Positions 6,852 through 15,124 of a stretch of 46,352 bases of DNA are shown here, piece after piece. The position numbers and the translations under genes are program-made. The stretch spans positions 1 through 46,352 of the forward strand of contig JAZNOM010000051.1 in assembly GCA_045580835.1 (NCBI GenBank). Reading direction: 5' to 3'. Each line of letters opens with the position of its first letter. The first letter of the stretch is position 1. The notes below the pieces were generated by a model. That model did not search any database. It had not been told where the DNA came from and saw only the letters and a program-made list of their open reading frames with translations. Origin of the DNA: UMGS902 sp045580835 (GTDB lineage: Bacteria; Bacillota; Clostridia; Oscillospirales; CAG-272).

Positions 6852-8711
6852 ATGTCAAAGGTTGAAACAAATGAACAGCGCCTTGAGCGTCTGCTTGGCA
6901 AAGCCAATACTTTGCCGCTTCGCCCCGGCGTATATATAATGAAGAATACTGCCGGCGATGTAATCTATGTCGGCAAATCACGAAAGCTTAAAAACAGAGT
7001 ATCGCAGTATTTTCAAAACAGTCAAAAGGACTATAAAACCACAAAGATGGTTGCATCTGTACACGATTTTGACTTTTTTCTTTGCGATACCGAAATGGAA
7101 GCGCTCACTCTTGAAAATGTGCTTATAAAAGAGCATTTTCCAAAATACAATATCAATTTAAAGGATTCAAAAAGCTATCCTTATATAAAAGTGACCACCG
7201 CTGACGAGTATCCGCGACTTGTGGTTACTCGCACACGCGGCGCGGATAAGGCAAAGTATTTTGGCCCGTATTCAGGTGCAAGTGTTGCATATAATATTGT
7301 CGACACCGTGTGCAAAACTTTAGGTCTCCCTACGTGTAAGCGTCAGTTCCCGCGCGACATCGGCAGAGAGCGCCCGTGCATATATTATCAGATTGGTCAA
7401 TGCATGGGAACTTGCAAAAAGGGAAGTTCAAAGGATGACTACAGCGCGGCGGTTGCCACTGCACTCCGCGTACTTGGCGGCGACTTTTCGCTTGCCAAGG
7501 AAGAACTTGAAAAACGCATGTACCGACTGGCGGAAATTGAAAACTTTGAGGCTGCGGCAAAATGCCGCGACAGTATAGCTGCGCTTGAAAAGATATCCGA
7601 GCGGCAAAAGGTTGTTTCTTCGCCTAAAGCCGAGCAGGATGTTGTTGCGCTTTACAGCGACGACAAGTGCAGTGTGATTTCCGTGTTCTATATCCGCGCA
7701 GGCATGCTTGTCGATAAAGATGAGTTTGTGTTTTCAGCGGATGAAATCATTACAGCCGAGGAGATACCCACGTTTTTGTGCGGACTTTACCACACGCGCG
7801 AGTATATTCCGCGTGAGATTTTGCTTTATGATGAAGCGGATGGCGAGAGCCTTGAAGCACTTTCAAAGTTGCTTTCCGAAAAAGCAGGGAAAAAGGTCAC
7901 GGTTCATATCCCGCGCCGTGGCGAAATGAAAAATCTTTGCCGCATGGTGTATGACAACGCTGCCGAAAAGGCAGCGAAATTTAAAGAATCGAGCGAGCGC
8001 GATAATAAAATGCTTGCGAAACTTGCCTCTCTTTTGTCGCTTGAAACACTGCCGCACCGCATAGAAGCGTACGATATTTCAAATTTAGGCAAGGAACACA
8101 TAACAGCCGGTATGGTGGTCGCGGAAAACGGTAAATTCAAAAAGAAAGATTACCGTTCGTTTTCAATTCGCACTACCGGCGGCATTGATGACTACGGTGC
8201 AATGCGCGAAGCGCTTTCTCGCCGACTTGCGCATCTTACAGATGAGGACGGCAGTTTTTCAAACCGTCCAGACCTCATATTGCTTGACGGTGGCGCAGGG
8301 CATGTTTCGGTTGTCAGGGAATTGTTGAAAGAACTTCATATAAACATTCCCGTTTACGGCATGGTAAAGGACGAGCACCACAAGACACGAGCGCTCAGCG
8401 ATGGCGAAAACGATATAAGTATTGCGAGAGAACAGAGCGTATTTGTGTTTATTTACGGTTTGCAGGAAGAGGTTCACCGATTTAGTGTCGGAAGAATGGA
8501 CAGCGCAAAGCGTAAGACATTAAGGCACTCTGTGCTGGAAGAGATAAAGGGTATCGGTCCCGCCAAAGCGAAAAAGATTTTGAAGGCTGCCGGAAGCATT
8601 ACCGCGCTTAAAAATGCAGATATCGGAAAAATGGCGGAAATGGGGATATCTGCCAATGATGCACTTTTGATAGCAGAGTATTTTAAATCCAAGCAGGAGA
8701 ATAAAAAATGA
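6852..8711 (+). CDS. uvrC: excinuclease ABC subunit C
   Basis: UvrC makes both incisions flanking a lesion in nucleotide excision repair with UvrA and UvrB. Domains in order: GIY-YIG nuclease (PGVYIMKN and VIYVGKSRKLKNR, residues ~18-95), a Cys-rich segment (PTCKRQFP...CIYYQIGQCMGTC, ~155-185), UVR helix pair (~200-240), RNase H-like nuclease (EAYDISNLG near 408 and LILLDGGAGH near 480), and C-terminal helix-hairpin-helix (IKGIGPAKAKKIL near 575). Start chosen at 6852 with GGAGATAG upstream, giving 619 aa. Overlaps rsmD by 4 nt (ATGA). Confidence 0.96.
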   Translation: MSKVETNEQRLERLLGKANTLPLRPGVYIMKNTAGDVIYVGKSRKLKNRVSQYFQNSQKDYKTTKMVASVHDFDFFLCDTEMEALTLENVLIKEHFPKYNINLKDSKSYPYIKVTTADEYPRLVVTRTRGADKAKYFGPYSGASVAYNIVDTVCKTLGLPTCKRQFPRDIGRERPCIYYQIGQCMGTCKKGSSKDDYSAAVATALRVLGGDFSLAKEELEKRMYRLAEIENFEAAAKCRDSIAALEKISERQKVVSSPKAEQDVVALYSDDKCSVISVFYIRAGMLVDKDEFVFSADEIITAEEIPTFLCGLYHTREYIPREILLYDEADGESLEALSKLLSEKAGKKVTVHIPRRGEMKNLCRMVYDNAAEKAAKFKESSERDNKMLAKLASLLSLETLPHRIEAYDISNLGKEHITAGMVVAENGKFKKKDYRSFSIRTTGGIDDYGAMREALSRRLAHLTDEDGSFSNRPDLILLDGGAGHVSVVRELLKELHINIPVYGMVKDEHHKTRALSDGENDISIAREQSVFVFIYGLQEEVHRFSVGRMDSAKRKTLRHSVLEEIKGIGPAKAKKILKAAGSITALKNADIGKMAEMGISANDALLIAEYFKSKQENKK

Positions 8712-9310
8712 GAATTATAACAGGCAGTGCAAAGGGAATAAAGCTGCTCACGCTTGAAGGGGATGCGACGAGACCAACCTCCGAGCGTGCCAAGGAAGCG
8801 CTTTTTTCAATGATACAGTTTGATATTGAGGGCAGGCGGGTGCTTGACTTGTTTGCAGGCTCAGGACAACTCGGACTTGAAGCGCTCAGCCGCGGTGCGG
8901 AGTTTTGTATATTTACAGATGCGTCAGCAGATGCAATTTCGATTGTGAGAAAAAACATAGAAAAAACACGTTTTAACGATAAAACGAGAACCGCCATTGC
9001 CGACTACCGCAATTTTTTGCGCAAATCCGACGGGCGTGAAGGCTTTGATATCATTTTTCTTGACCCTCCGTATGCATCGGGCGCACTTACCGATGCGTTG
9101 CTTCGCCTTTACAGAACAAATCTGATGAAACGCGGATGCCTTTTGGTATGTGAAAGCGAGAGTGGAGATATGCGCATTTTCGAAAAAGAGGAATCACTCT
9201 CTGAGATGTATACATCGGTAAAAAAGAAAAGTTATGGAAGGGTTCATATAGAAATATTAACCCCATGTGAAGAATATTATTTGAAAAATGAGGCTCAAAA
9301 TGAAGAATAA
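8708..9310 (+). CDS. rsmD: 16S rRNA (guanine966-N2)-methyltransferase RsmD
   Basis: 200-aa Rossmann-fold methyltransferase. The N-terminal GSAKGIKLL and RPTSERAKEALFSM, the SAM-binding DLFAGSGQLGLEALSRGA (~46-63), and the catalytic FLDPPYASG (~116) are all diagnostic. It methylates G966 (E. coli numbering) of 16S rRNA in the assembled 30S. It overlaps uvrC and runs into coaD, a pairing (rsmD-coaD) common in Bacillota. Confidence 0.94.
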   Translation: MRIITGSAKGIKLLTLEGDATRPTSERAKEALFSMIQFDIEGRRVLDLFAGSGQLGLEALSRGAEFCIFTDASADAISIVRKNIEKTRFNDKTRTAIADYRNFLRKSDGREGFDIIFLDPPYASGALTDALLRLYRTNLMKRGCLLVCESESGDMRIFEKEESLSEMYTSVKKKSYGRVHIEILTPCEEYYLKNEAQNEE

Positions 9311-9785
9311 ACTTGCGCTTGTTACGGGAAGCTTTGATCCGATTACCGTGGGGCACCTTGATATCGTCTTGCGCGCGGCGAAGATTTTTGACAAAGTTAT
9401 AGTTGTTGTGGCGCACAACGAGGAGAAAGAATACATGTTTACCCCCTCCGAAAGGGTAGCGATTGCGAAAGAAGCTGTTAAGAATTTTTCAAATGTTTCG
9501 GTGGAGTTTTGCGACGGATATGTAGCCGATTTTGCAAAAAAACACGGTGCAGATGCCTTTGTGCGCGGAATTCGCGGCAGTGCGGATGTCGCGTATGAGC
9601 AGAATATGGCTGACATCAATTTTGCAAATTCCGGTGTTGATACGGTTATGCTTTTTGCAAAGCCCGAATATCACGATATAAGTTCAACACTCGTAAGGGT
9701 AGTGTTACAGAACGGCGGAGATCTTTCTCCGCTTATGGATGAGAATGCGGCGTTGCTCGCTACCAAACTCCTTAAAAGTAAATAA
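9300..9785 (+). CDS. coaD: phosphopantetheine adenylyltransferase CoaD
   Basis: Adds AMP to 4'-phosphopantetheine, the penultimate step of coenzyme A synthesis. The 161-aa product has the nucleotidyltransferase motif GSFDPITVGHLDIV (TxGH) at the N-terminus, RGIRGSADVAYEQ near 87 and the ISSTLVR motif near 127. The ATG at 9300 gives the family length; an earlier in-frame ATG at 9288 is possible. The start lies inside the end of rsmD (11-nt overlap), so the two are translationally linked. Last gene of the uvrC-rsmD-coaD group. Confidence 0.95.
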   Translation: MKNKLALVTGSFDPITVGHLDIVLRAAKIFDKVIVVVAHNEEKEYMFTPSERVAIAKEAVKNFSNVSVEFCDGYVADFAKKHGADAFVRGIRGSADVAYEQNMADINFANSGVDTVMLFAKPEYHDISSTLVRVVLQNGGDLSPLMDENAALLATKLLKSK

Positions 9786-9823
9786 CCAAGGTGCAAAAAA
9801 TTAATATAAAATTGCAAAATATA

Positions 9824-9852
9824 TTGACTTGAATAACCAAAAATAGTATACT
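9824..9852 (+). promoter_or_regulatory. promoter of first surface-protein gene
   Basis: TTGACT (9824-9829), exactly 17 nt, TATACT (9847-9852); near-consensus and 48 nt before the ATG. It gives the surface-protein gene transcription independent of coaD. Confidence 0.8.
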
Positions 9853-9899
9853 AACTGTATAAAAAGCACAAAAATATGTGCAAATTTTGGAGGATACAT

Positions 9900-10910
9900 A
9901 TGACTAAAAAGATTTTTGCTATTGCTATGTCTGCATTGCTTTTGCTTTCGACATTTGCATTTGGCGTTTCCGCAACCGAAGTGGCTGAAACCACCGCTGC
10001 AGAAGAAGCAACGCTTGATGAAGTTCTCGACTACATCACCGCTGAAGAAGCCGACGTTGCAGTTGCTGCACTTGAAGCTAACAAGAACGACTTTGTTGCA
10101 TACATTAAGTTCGGTGCCAGCAAGGACAATGACGGTCTTACTCCCGATACTCCCAAGCCCAATCTCGGCGCTGCCGACGGTACCGGAAACACCGGTCTGC
10201 TCTATGCAAACAACGGCGGTACGCTCGTTGCTACAGGTAAGTTCTATGTAGGCGCTACCTATGCATTCCCTGAATTCCAGAATACTCTTGTTATCACTTC
10301 CAATGACGGAACCACCGATTACAAGAATCCCGAACCCCAGTACAACCCCGATTGTGCGCTTAAGATTAAGCAGAATTCAACTTTGTCTTTCGTAAGCGAT
10401 ACTATCATTGACGATATCATTCTTTTCAATGAGTTCGACGGTTCTTCTACCACAATCGCTGTAACCAACAACTCCACTCTCGTGCTTGGCGAAAATATCG
10501 TTTCGCAGGCTGCAGAAACCGATAAGAACGGCACTCCTTACCTTCTTCCCGTACACGTATCCCTTTATGTAGAAGAAGGCTCTACCCTTATTGTTAAGAG
10601 CGGTACTTATGAAAAGATTTCCGGTGGCGGTAACGTATACGTTGCTGACGGCGTAACTGTTGAGGATAAAATTGTCGAAATTGAAACCGATGAAAACGGA
10701 ATGATTGTTCCTTCTATCGAAATCACTCTTCCTGCAAGTGTAACTCAGGCTACTCCCGAAGAGACCACCGCTGCTCCCGCAGAGACTACTGCTGCTCCCG
10801 TAGCTCCTGAAGCTGAAGGTGGCGCTCCTGTAGGTCTTATCATTGGCATTGTAGCTGCTGTAGTGGTTATTGCTGTTGTAGTAGTTGTAGTTGCTAAAAA
10901 GAAGAAATAA
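9900..10910 (+). CDS. secreted surface protein with Thr/Ala/Pro stalk and C-terminal membrane anchor
   Basis: 336 aa; I do not recognise the family. From the ATG at 9900 (GGAGG upstream) it shows a signal peptide (residues 1-~26, ending FGVSA) and an acidic Ala/Glu segment. An extracellular region of short beta-strands follows with repeating hydrophobic patterns (SFVSDTIIDDIILF, NSTLVLGENI, GSTLIVKSGTY), suggestive of a beta-solenoid. Then come a low-complexity EETTAAPAETTAAP linker and a single C-terminal helix (~306-331) ending in four lysines. There is no LPxTG, so it is probably tail-anchored in the membrane, not sortase-linked. Codon choice is markedly biased (TTC, AAC, GAC, CTC), as in ftsZ, suggesting high expression. 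It has its own promoter and terminator. Confidence 0.8.
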   Translation: MTKKIFAIAMSALLLLSTFAFGVSATEVAETTAAEEATLDEVLDYITAEEADVAVAALEANKNDFVAYIKFGASKDNDGLTPDTPKPNLGAADGTGNTGLLYANNGGTLVATGKFYVGATYAFPEFQNTLVITSNDGTTDYKNPEPQYNPDCALKIKQNSTLSFVSDTIIDDIILFNEFDGSSTTIAVTNNSTLVLGENIVSQAAETDKNGTPYLLPVHVSLYVEEGSTLIVKSGTYEKISGGGNVYVADGVTVEDKIVEIETDENGMIVPSIEITLPASVTQATPEETTAAPAETTAAPVAPEAEGGAPVGLIIGIVAAVVVIAVVVVVVAKKKK

Positions 10911-10922
10911 GTTATATTAATC

Positions 10923-10950
10923 AAAAGCGGCTGGCTTCACAGCCGCTTTT
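10923..10950 (+). terminator. terminator after first surface-protein gene
   Basis: AAAAGCGGCT and AGCCGCTTTT form an exact 10-bp stem around GGCTTCAC, followed by GTATTTTTTG; 12 nt after the stop codon. Confidence 0.88.
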
Positions 10951-10983
10951 GTATTTTTTGAACAAAAAAGTTTACATTATGTA

Positions 10984-11012
10984 TTTACATTGGCGGCAAA
11001 ATGCAGTACATT
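10984..11012 (+). promoter_or_regulatory. promoter of second surface-protein gene
   Basis: TTTACA (10984-10989), 17-nt spacer, TACATT (11007-11012), 36 nt before the ATG. The -10 is weaker than that of the upstream neighbour, but placement between a terminator and a gene with a strong SD supports it. Confidence 0.55.
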
Positions 11013-11048
11013 AAAGGTGTATAAATGTTTTTTTACGGAGGTATAAAC

Positions 11049-12767
11049 ATGAAAAAACTTTTTGCTGTTTTGCTTTCAGCCTTGCTTTTAACTTTTGGCA
11101 TGGCTATCTTTGCAAATGCAACCGAATACGTTTATTATGAAAATGACTTTTCCGATGCTGCTACCATTTCCGACTTTACACAGTATCGCGGCGAATGGGC
11201 TATTGAAAATGGCGTTCTCAAACTTGCAGGCGCAGGAAAAGTTGGTATTGAAGATCAGGTGTTTATGCTTTACACCGCTGACGATGCTATTATGAACCTC
11301 ACCGACTATATTCTTGAGGTTGATATTACTCCTAATGCACTTGCAGGTGTGCTCGCACGTTGCGACACGACTCTTGCATATGCAGAGAGTGCAACGGGAT
11401 ACTGCGGCTATCAGGCTACTCTTAACTATGCTACCACTACAAGTAACGGTTCTACTACCGAGAGCTTTTCTATCGGTAGTTCAAATACTGCCGGCGGTTG
11501 GGTAGGTGCACTCGGTGCAGCTTCTATTCCGTCAAGCCGTAACTATTTGCATCATTTCAAGATGACTGTTGAAGGTCCTGCGCTTACTGTTGTTGTAACA
11601 GATGAATACGGTCAGGAACTTTGGAACTACACTGCGGTTAATGATGAGTGGGCAATGGGTACATTCGGTCTTACTGCCATTGGTGCTGATATGAGTGCCG
11701 CTATGGTTAACATCGGCATGCTTCAGTTTGACAACCTCAAGGTTACCGCTATCGGTGACGTGGGAACCCATCTTGCAAACGGCGGCGCGCTTGCTGACTA
11801 TAAGCCTACCGTTGCATCTAACCCCGTAAAGGTTGAAAAGGTAAACGAGGATGATATCGACTTTACAAAGACCGAATACGTCCTTTATGAAAACGATTTT
11901 TCCGATGCAGAAACTATCAACGATTTTATTCAGGCGCGCGGTACTTGGGTAATCAAGGACGGCAAACTTATGCTTGAAGCTACCGAAGAGGGCAAGGTTT
12001 TCTCGTTCCTCGCTTATACTGCCGATAAGACCGGCTATGTAGGACTTGCTTCTGATTATACTGTAGAGGTTGACCTTTACGGCGTTCAGGCGGCAGCAGG
12101 TGTACTTTCTTATGTTGATACCGGACTTTTCTCCGGCGATACTGATAACACTTTCTACGGCTACCTCTCTTTTGCAAGTAACGATGCATCCAAGGCGGCA
12201 ATAGGCGCAAGCGATGCTTCCGGTACATACGCAAACATCAAGGTAAGCGGCAGCCTTTTGACTCCCGGTAACAATTATCATATTGTTGTTACGCACCTTG
12301 ACGGCAAGGTTTCCTTCTCGTTCACCGACATTGACAGCGGCGAACTTGTATATGAGCATACAACTAATGCTGACAAGTGGAGCACCGGTTCTTTCGGTTT
12401 CCGTATGAGAGCAAACAACGGCGGAAATGTTAACGCATTGATTAACCCTGCTGACGGTTCTGAAAACCCTGCGCCTGCATATTTCGATAACCTTAAGGTT
12501 ACCGTAACCGGCAATGAGGCAGCACTTATCAACGCTGGATTTTCTCCCAATGCAGAAATCGTTTACAACGCAGTTGAAGAAAAGCCCGCGGTAACCGATG
12601 AAATTCCTGCGGAAACAACAGCAGATGTAACCGCACCTGCCGATACAACCGCTGTTACAGAAGCTCCTTCAAAGGGCGGTGTATCCCCTGTAATTATCGT
12701 AGTGATTGTTGCAGTGATTGCAGTTGTAATCGGAGTGGTAGTTGTTATCACCAAAAAGAAGAAATAA
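11049..12767 (+). CDS. secreted surface protein with two tandem ~245-aa repeats and C-terminal membrane anchor
   Basis: 572 aa from the ATG at 11049 (ACGGAGG upstream). Signal peptide 1-~24 (ending IFANA). Two long internal repeats follow, starting at residues ~25 and ~275. Each opens TEYV(Y/L)YENDFSDA and continues with a G-E/T-W-x-I-x-x-G-x-L pattern and a closing FDNLKVT; this is reminiscent of concanavalin/LamG-like jelly-roll glycan-binding domains. Then comes a Thr/Ala/Pro linker (ETTADVTAPADTT) and a C-terminal helix (~543-568) ending KKKK, the same anchor design as the preceding gene. No sortase motif. Codon bias suggests strong expression. The ligand is unknown; polysaccharide binding is only a fold-based guess. 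Confidence 0.8.
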   Translation: MKKLFAVLLSALLLTFGMAIFANATEYVYYENDFSDAATISDFTQYRGEWAIENGVLKLAGAGKVGIEDQVFMLYTADDAIMNLTDYILEVDITPNALAGVLARCDTTLAYAESATGYCGYQATLNYATTTSNGSTTESFSIGSSNTAGGWVGALGAASIPSSRNYLHHFKMTVEGPALTVVVTDEYGQELWNYTAVNDEWAMGTFGLTAIGADMSAAMVNIGMLQFDNLKVTAIGDVGTHLANGGALADYKPTVASNPVKVEKVNEDDIDFTKTEYVLYENDFSDAETINDFIQARGTWVIKDGKLMLEATEEGKVFSFLAYTADKTGYVGLASDYTVEVDLYGVQAAAGVLSYVDTGLFSGDTDNTFYGYLSFASNDASKAAIGASDASGTYANIKVSGSLLTPGNNYHIVVTHLDGKVSFSFTDIDSGELVYEHTTNADKWSTGSFGFRMRANNGGNVNALINPADGSENPAPAYFDNLKVTVTGNEAALINAGFSPNAEIVYNAVEEKPAVTDEIPAETTADVTAPADTTAVTEAPSKGGVSPVIIVVIVAVIAVVIGVVVVITKKKK

Positions 12768-12772
12768 TCATT

Positions 12773-12802
12773 AAAATCCGCGGAGAAATCCGCGGATTTT
12801 TT
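12773..12802 (+). terminator. terminator after second surface-protein gene
   Basis: AAAATCCGCGG and CCGCGGATTTT form an exact 11-bp stem around six bases, followed directly by T residues; 5 nt after the stop codon. Confidence 0.9.
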
Positions 12803-12823
12803 ACCGAGTGGGGAAAAATACCT

Positions 12824-12852
12824 AAAAAAGACGGCTTTTGCCGTCTTTTTTG
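12824..12852 (+). terminator. second, back-to-back terminator
   Basis: AAAAAAGACGGC and GCCGTCTTTTTT pair around TTTT. With the preceding hairpin it doubly insulates the dcw operon from the highly expressed surface-protein gene. Confidence 0.82.
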
Positions 12853-12889
12853 TTTTTTTATAAAAATAGTGATTTTTTTGCAAAAACCC

Positions 12890-12918
12890 TTGCAATTTCT
12901 ATTTGTATACTATATAAT
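12890..12918 (+). promoter_or_regulatory. dcw operon promoter (mraZ promoter)
   Basis: TTGCAA (12890-12895), 17-nt spacer, perfect TATAAT (12913-12918). The MraZ boxes begin 12 nt downstream, at about the start site, the classical repressor position. Confidence 0.8.
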
Positions 12919-12929
12919 AGAACCATAAG

Positions 12930-12944
12930 TGGGGAAAAATGGGT
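12930..12944 (+). promoter_or_regulatory. MraZ operator: two TGGGN boxes
   Basis: TGGGG (12930-12934) and TGGGT (12940-12944) are separated by AAAAA, giving the 10-bp period of MraZ boxes (TGGGN repeats with 5-nt spacers). They overlap the expected transcription start, so MraZ bound here would repress its own operon. Known MraZ operators usually carry three boxes; a third in register is not obvious. Confidence 0.7.
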
Positions 12945-12986
12945 TAAAAATCCACAAAAGTGTATCAAAAAGGGGGGATGAAACGG

Positions 12987-13421
12987 TTGGAAGGCAAGCA
13001 GACGTTTGTAGGCGAGTACCGCCATTCGCTTGATGCGAAGAACCGTTTATTCATTCCTGCAAAATTTCGTGAATTGCTTGGCGAGAACTTTGCAATTTCG
13101 CGCACCAGTGAAAAATGTCTTCTCCTTTTTTCCGAGGACGAGTGGATGAAATACACCGACAAACTTTTGAACGGCATCCCTGCTGACACAAAACTCCTTG
13201 CACGCCGACTCTTTTCACAGACAACGTACGCAACTCCGGATGCGCAGGGAAGAGTAATAGTTCCATCAAACCTTTGCGGACTTGCCGAACTCCAGAAAAA
13301 CGTAGTAATCGTCGGCGTTGGTAATCACGCTGAAATCTGGTCAGAAGAAAACTGGCAGGCGTTCAGTGATGAATACAGTGACGAGGCAGTTGCTGAAATG
13401 TTCAGTGCGCTCGGCTTCTAA
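12987..13421 (+). CDS. mraZ: transcriptional regulator MraZ
   Basis: MraZ is the AbrB-fold repressor that opens most dcw clusters and controls its own operon. The 144-aa product has the first domain FVGEYRHSLDAKNRLFIPAKFR near the N-terminus and a second one, TTYATPDAQGRVIVP, about 70 residues later, the paired SpoVT/AbrB-like motifs. I prefer a TTG start at 12987 because the run of six G (12971-12976) lies about 10 nt before it. The ATG at 12978 would be only 1 nt after that SD. Operator boxes lie upstream (12930-12944). Confidence 0.92.
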   Translation: MEGKQTFVGEYRHSLDAKNRLFIPAKFRELLGENFAISRTSEKCLLLFSEDEWMKYTDKLLNGIPADTKLLARRLFSQTTYATPDAQGRVIVPSNLCGLAELQKNVVIVGVGNHAEIWSEENWQAFSDEYSDEAVAEMFSALGF

Positions 13422-13432
13422 GGGGACTGCAT

Positions 13433-14377
13433 ATGGAAGAAATAAAGTTTTCGCATGTTTCGGTGCTTTTGCCCGAGTGTATCGAAGGACTTGATATAAA
13501 GCCTGACGGTATATACGTTGACGGAACCACAGGCGGCGGCGGACATTCGCTGGAAATAGTAAAACGTCTTACAAACGGCGGCAGACTTATTGCGATTGAC
13601 CGCGACACCGATGCGCTTAAAGCAGCTGCGGAAAGACTTAAAGATTACTCCGAACGCGTAACGTTTGTTCATAGCAACTACAGCGAAGTAGAAAACGTGC
13701 TTGATAATCTCGGCATTGACGGAATAGACGGCATTTTGATGGATCTTGGCGTTTCGTCATATCAGCTTGACACGGCAGAACGCGGATTTTCGTATATGCA
13801 GGACGCGCGTCTTGATATGCGAATGAACCGCGATGACGAAAAGAGCGCTTATGAAGTAATAAATGAGTATCCCGAGGAGGAGCTCCGCCGAATAATTTTT
13901 GAATACGGCGAAGAAAAATTCGCGCGGAATATAGCTGCAAATATTGTTAAAAGGCGTACTGAATCGCCTATAGAAACAACACTGGAACTTGCAGAGCTGA
14001 TAAAAGCCTCAATGCCTAAAGCGGCTCGCGAGGGCGGGCATCACCCTGCAAAGAGAACGTTTCAGGCGATACGCATAGAAGTAAATGAGGAACTTTCGCT
14101 TATACCGCCTGCGATTGAAGCGGCGGTTAAAAAATTAAACAAAGGCGGAAGAATAGCGATAATAACCTTCCATTCGCTTGAGGATAGACTGGTTAAACAA
14201 AAATATGCCGCACTGGCAACCGGATGCACTTGTCCGAAAGAGTTTCCGATATGTGTGTGCAATAACAAACCAAAGTTAAAGGCGGTTAATAAAAAGCCGA
14301 TTACGGCGAGCGATGGCGAGCTTGAGGTTAACCCTCGTTCGAGAAGCGCAAAGCTTCGCGTCGCTGAAAAATTATAA
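13433..14377 (+). CDS. rsmH: 16S rRNA (cytosine1402-N4)-methyltransferase RsmH
   Basis: Formerly MraW; methylates C1402 in the decoding centre. The 314-aa protein has the N-terminal HVSVLLPECIEGL, SAM-binding DGTTGGGGHS (~25-34), a DLGVSSYQLD motif (~103), RGFSYMQDARLDMRMN (~116) and the C-terminal IITFHSLEDRLVK near 250. AAGGGG precedes the ATG. Standard position after mraZ. Confidence 0.96.
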   Translation: MEEIKFSHVSVLLPECIEGLDIKPDGIYVDGTTGGGGHSLEIVKRLTNGGRLIAIDRDTDALKAAAERLKDYSERVTFVHSNYSEVENVLDNLGIDGIDGILMDLGVSSYQLDTAERGFSYMQDARLDMRMNRDDEKSAYEVINEYPEEELRRIIFEYGEEKFARNIAANIVKRRTESPIETTLELAELIKASMPKAAREGGHHPAKRTFQAIRIEVNEELSLIPPAIEAAVKKLNKGGRIAIITFHSLEDRLVKQKYAALATGCTCPKEFPICVCNNKPKLKAVNKKPITASDGELEVNPRSRSAKLRVAEKL

Positions 14378-14392
14378 AATTTGGGGGACAAC

Positions 14393-15073
14393 ATGAACGT
14401 ACAGACGGGAAATATGCAGAGATACGGTACTTCGGTACGCGATGTTATCGTAGCAAAGGCTATTCAAAACGGTTATAATCCTTATTGCAGAAGCACGGAT
14501 GCAGGTGCAAGACGTGTTACGGAGGATATGAAAGCTAAAGTCAGAAATATTGCAGTTCCCGAGGCAAAAGCTGTTGCTGTTAAGCAGAGACCGGTTGTAA
14601 GAGAGGTTGTAGCTGCTACTGAAAATAGAGAAGTTCGTCCCCACAGAGAAGTTGTTGCTATTGAAAATTTTGAGATGGTTGCAAGAAGAAGCAGAAGTCT
14701 TTCGCTTGGAATGATAGTTTCTGTGCTTGTGACAGCCATGGTGCTTGCAATGGTCGTTTACAGCGGCTCGTTTATCAACGAAGAAGCAAGACGCTATAAC
14801 GAACTTACAAGTACTCTTGCATCTCTTAAAGAGGAAGATAAAAACCTTACGCTCGCGCTTGAAGAGAAGAACGATATCGCTGTTATTGAGGACATTGCGG
14901 TTAATGAGCTTGGTATGGTTGCTGCAAGCGCTACCGAGCAGGGCTATCTTTCTCTTTCTGCCGGCGACTCCGTAAGAGTGTACGATGTGGAAAATGAGGA
15001 TACATCGCTTACTGTGAATTTACTTAATACATTTGGAGAAAAGATTAGCGGATTTTTAGAATATCTCGATTAA
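14393..15073 (+). CDS. ftsL: FtsL-like cell division protein
   Basis: Septum component expected to bind FtsB/DivIC and FtsQ/DivIB and to activate FtsWI. The 226-aa protein has a long, positively charged cytoplasmic N-terminus (~100 residues), one helix (~105-126, IVSVLVTAMVLAMVVY), then a short coiled coil (RRYNELTSTLASLKEE) and a small outside tail. Sequence conservation of FtsL is weak; the call rests on topology and on its place between rsmH and the PBP gene. The start at 14393 follows TTGGGGGAC. The N-terminal extension is longer than in B. subtilis FtsL. Confidence 0.78.
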   Translation: MNVQTGNMQRYGTSVRDVIVAKAIQNGYNPYCRSTDAGARRVTEDMKAKVRNIAVPEAKAVAVKQRPVVREVVAATENREVRPHREVVAIENFEMVARRSRSLSLGMIVSVLVTAMVLAMVVYSGSFINEEARRYNELTSTLASLKEEDKNLTLALEEKNDIAVIEDIAVNELGMVAASATEQGYLSLSAGDSVRVYDVENEDTSLTVNLLNTFGEKISGFLEYLD

Positions 15074-15124
15074 AGTTGAATAATATTTAAAAGAGAGTAT
15101 TCTGCTGCTAAAAGGAGAATTATA

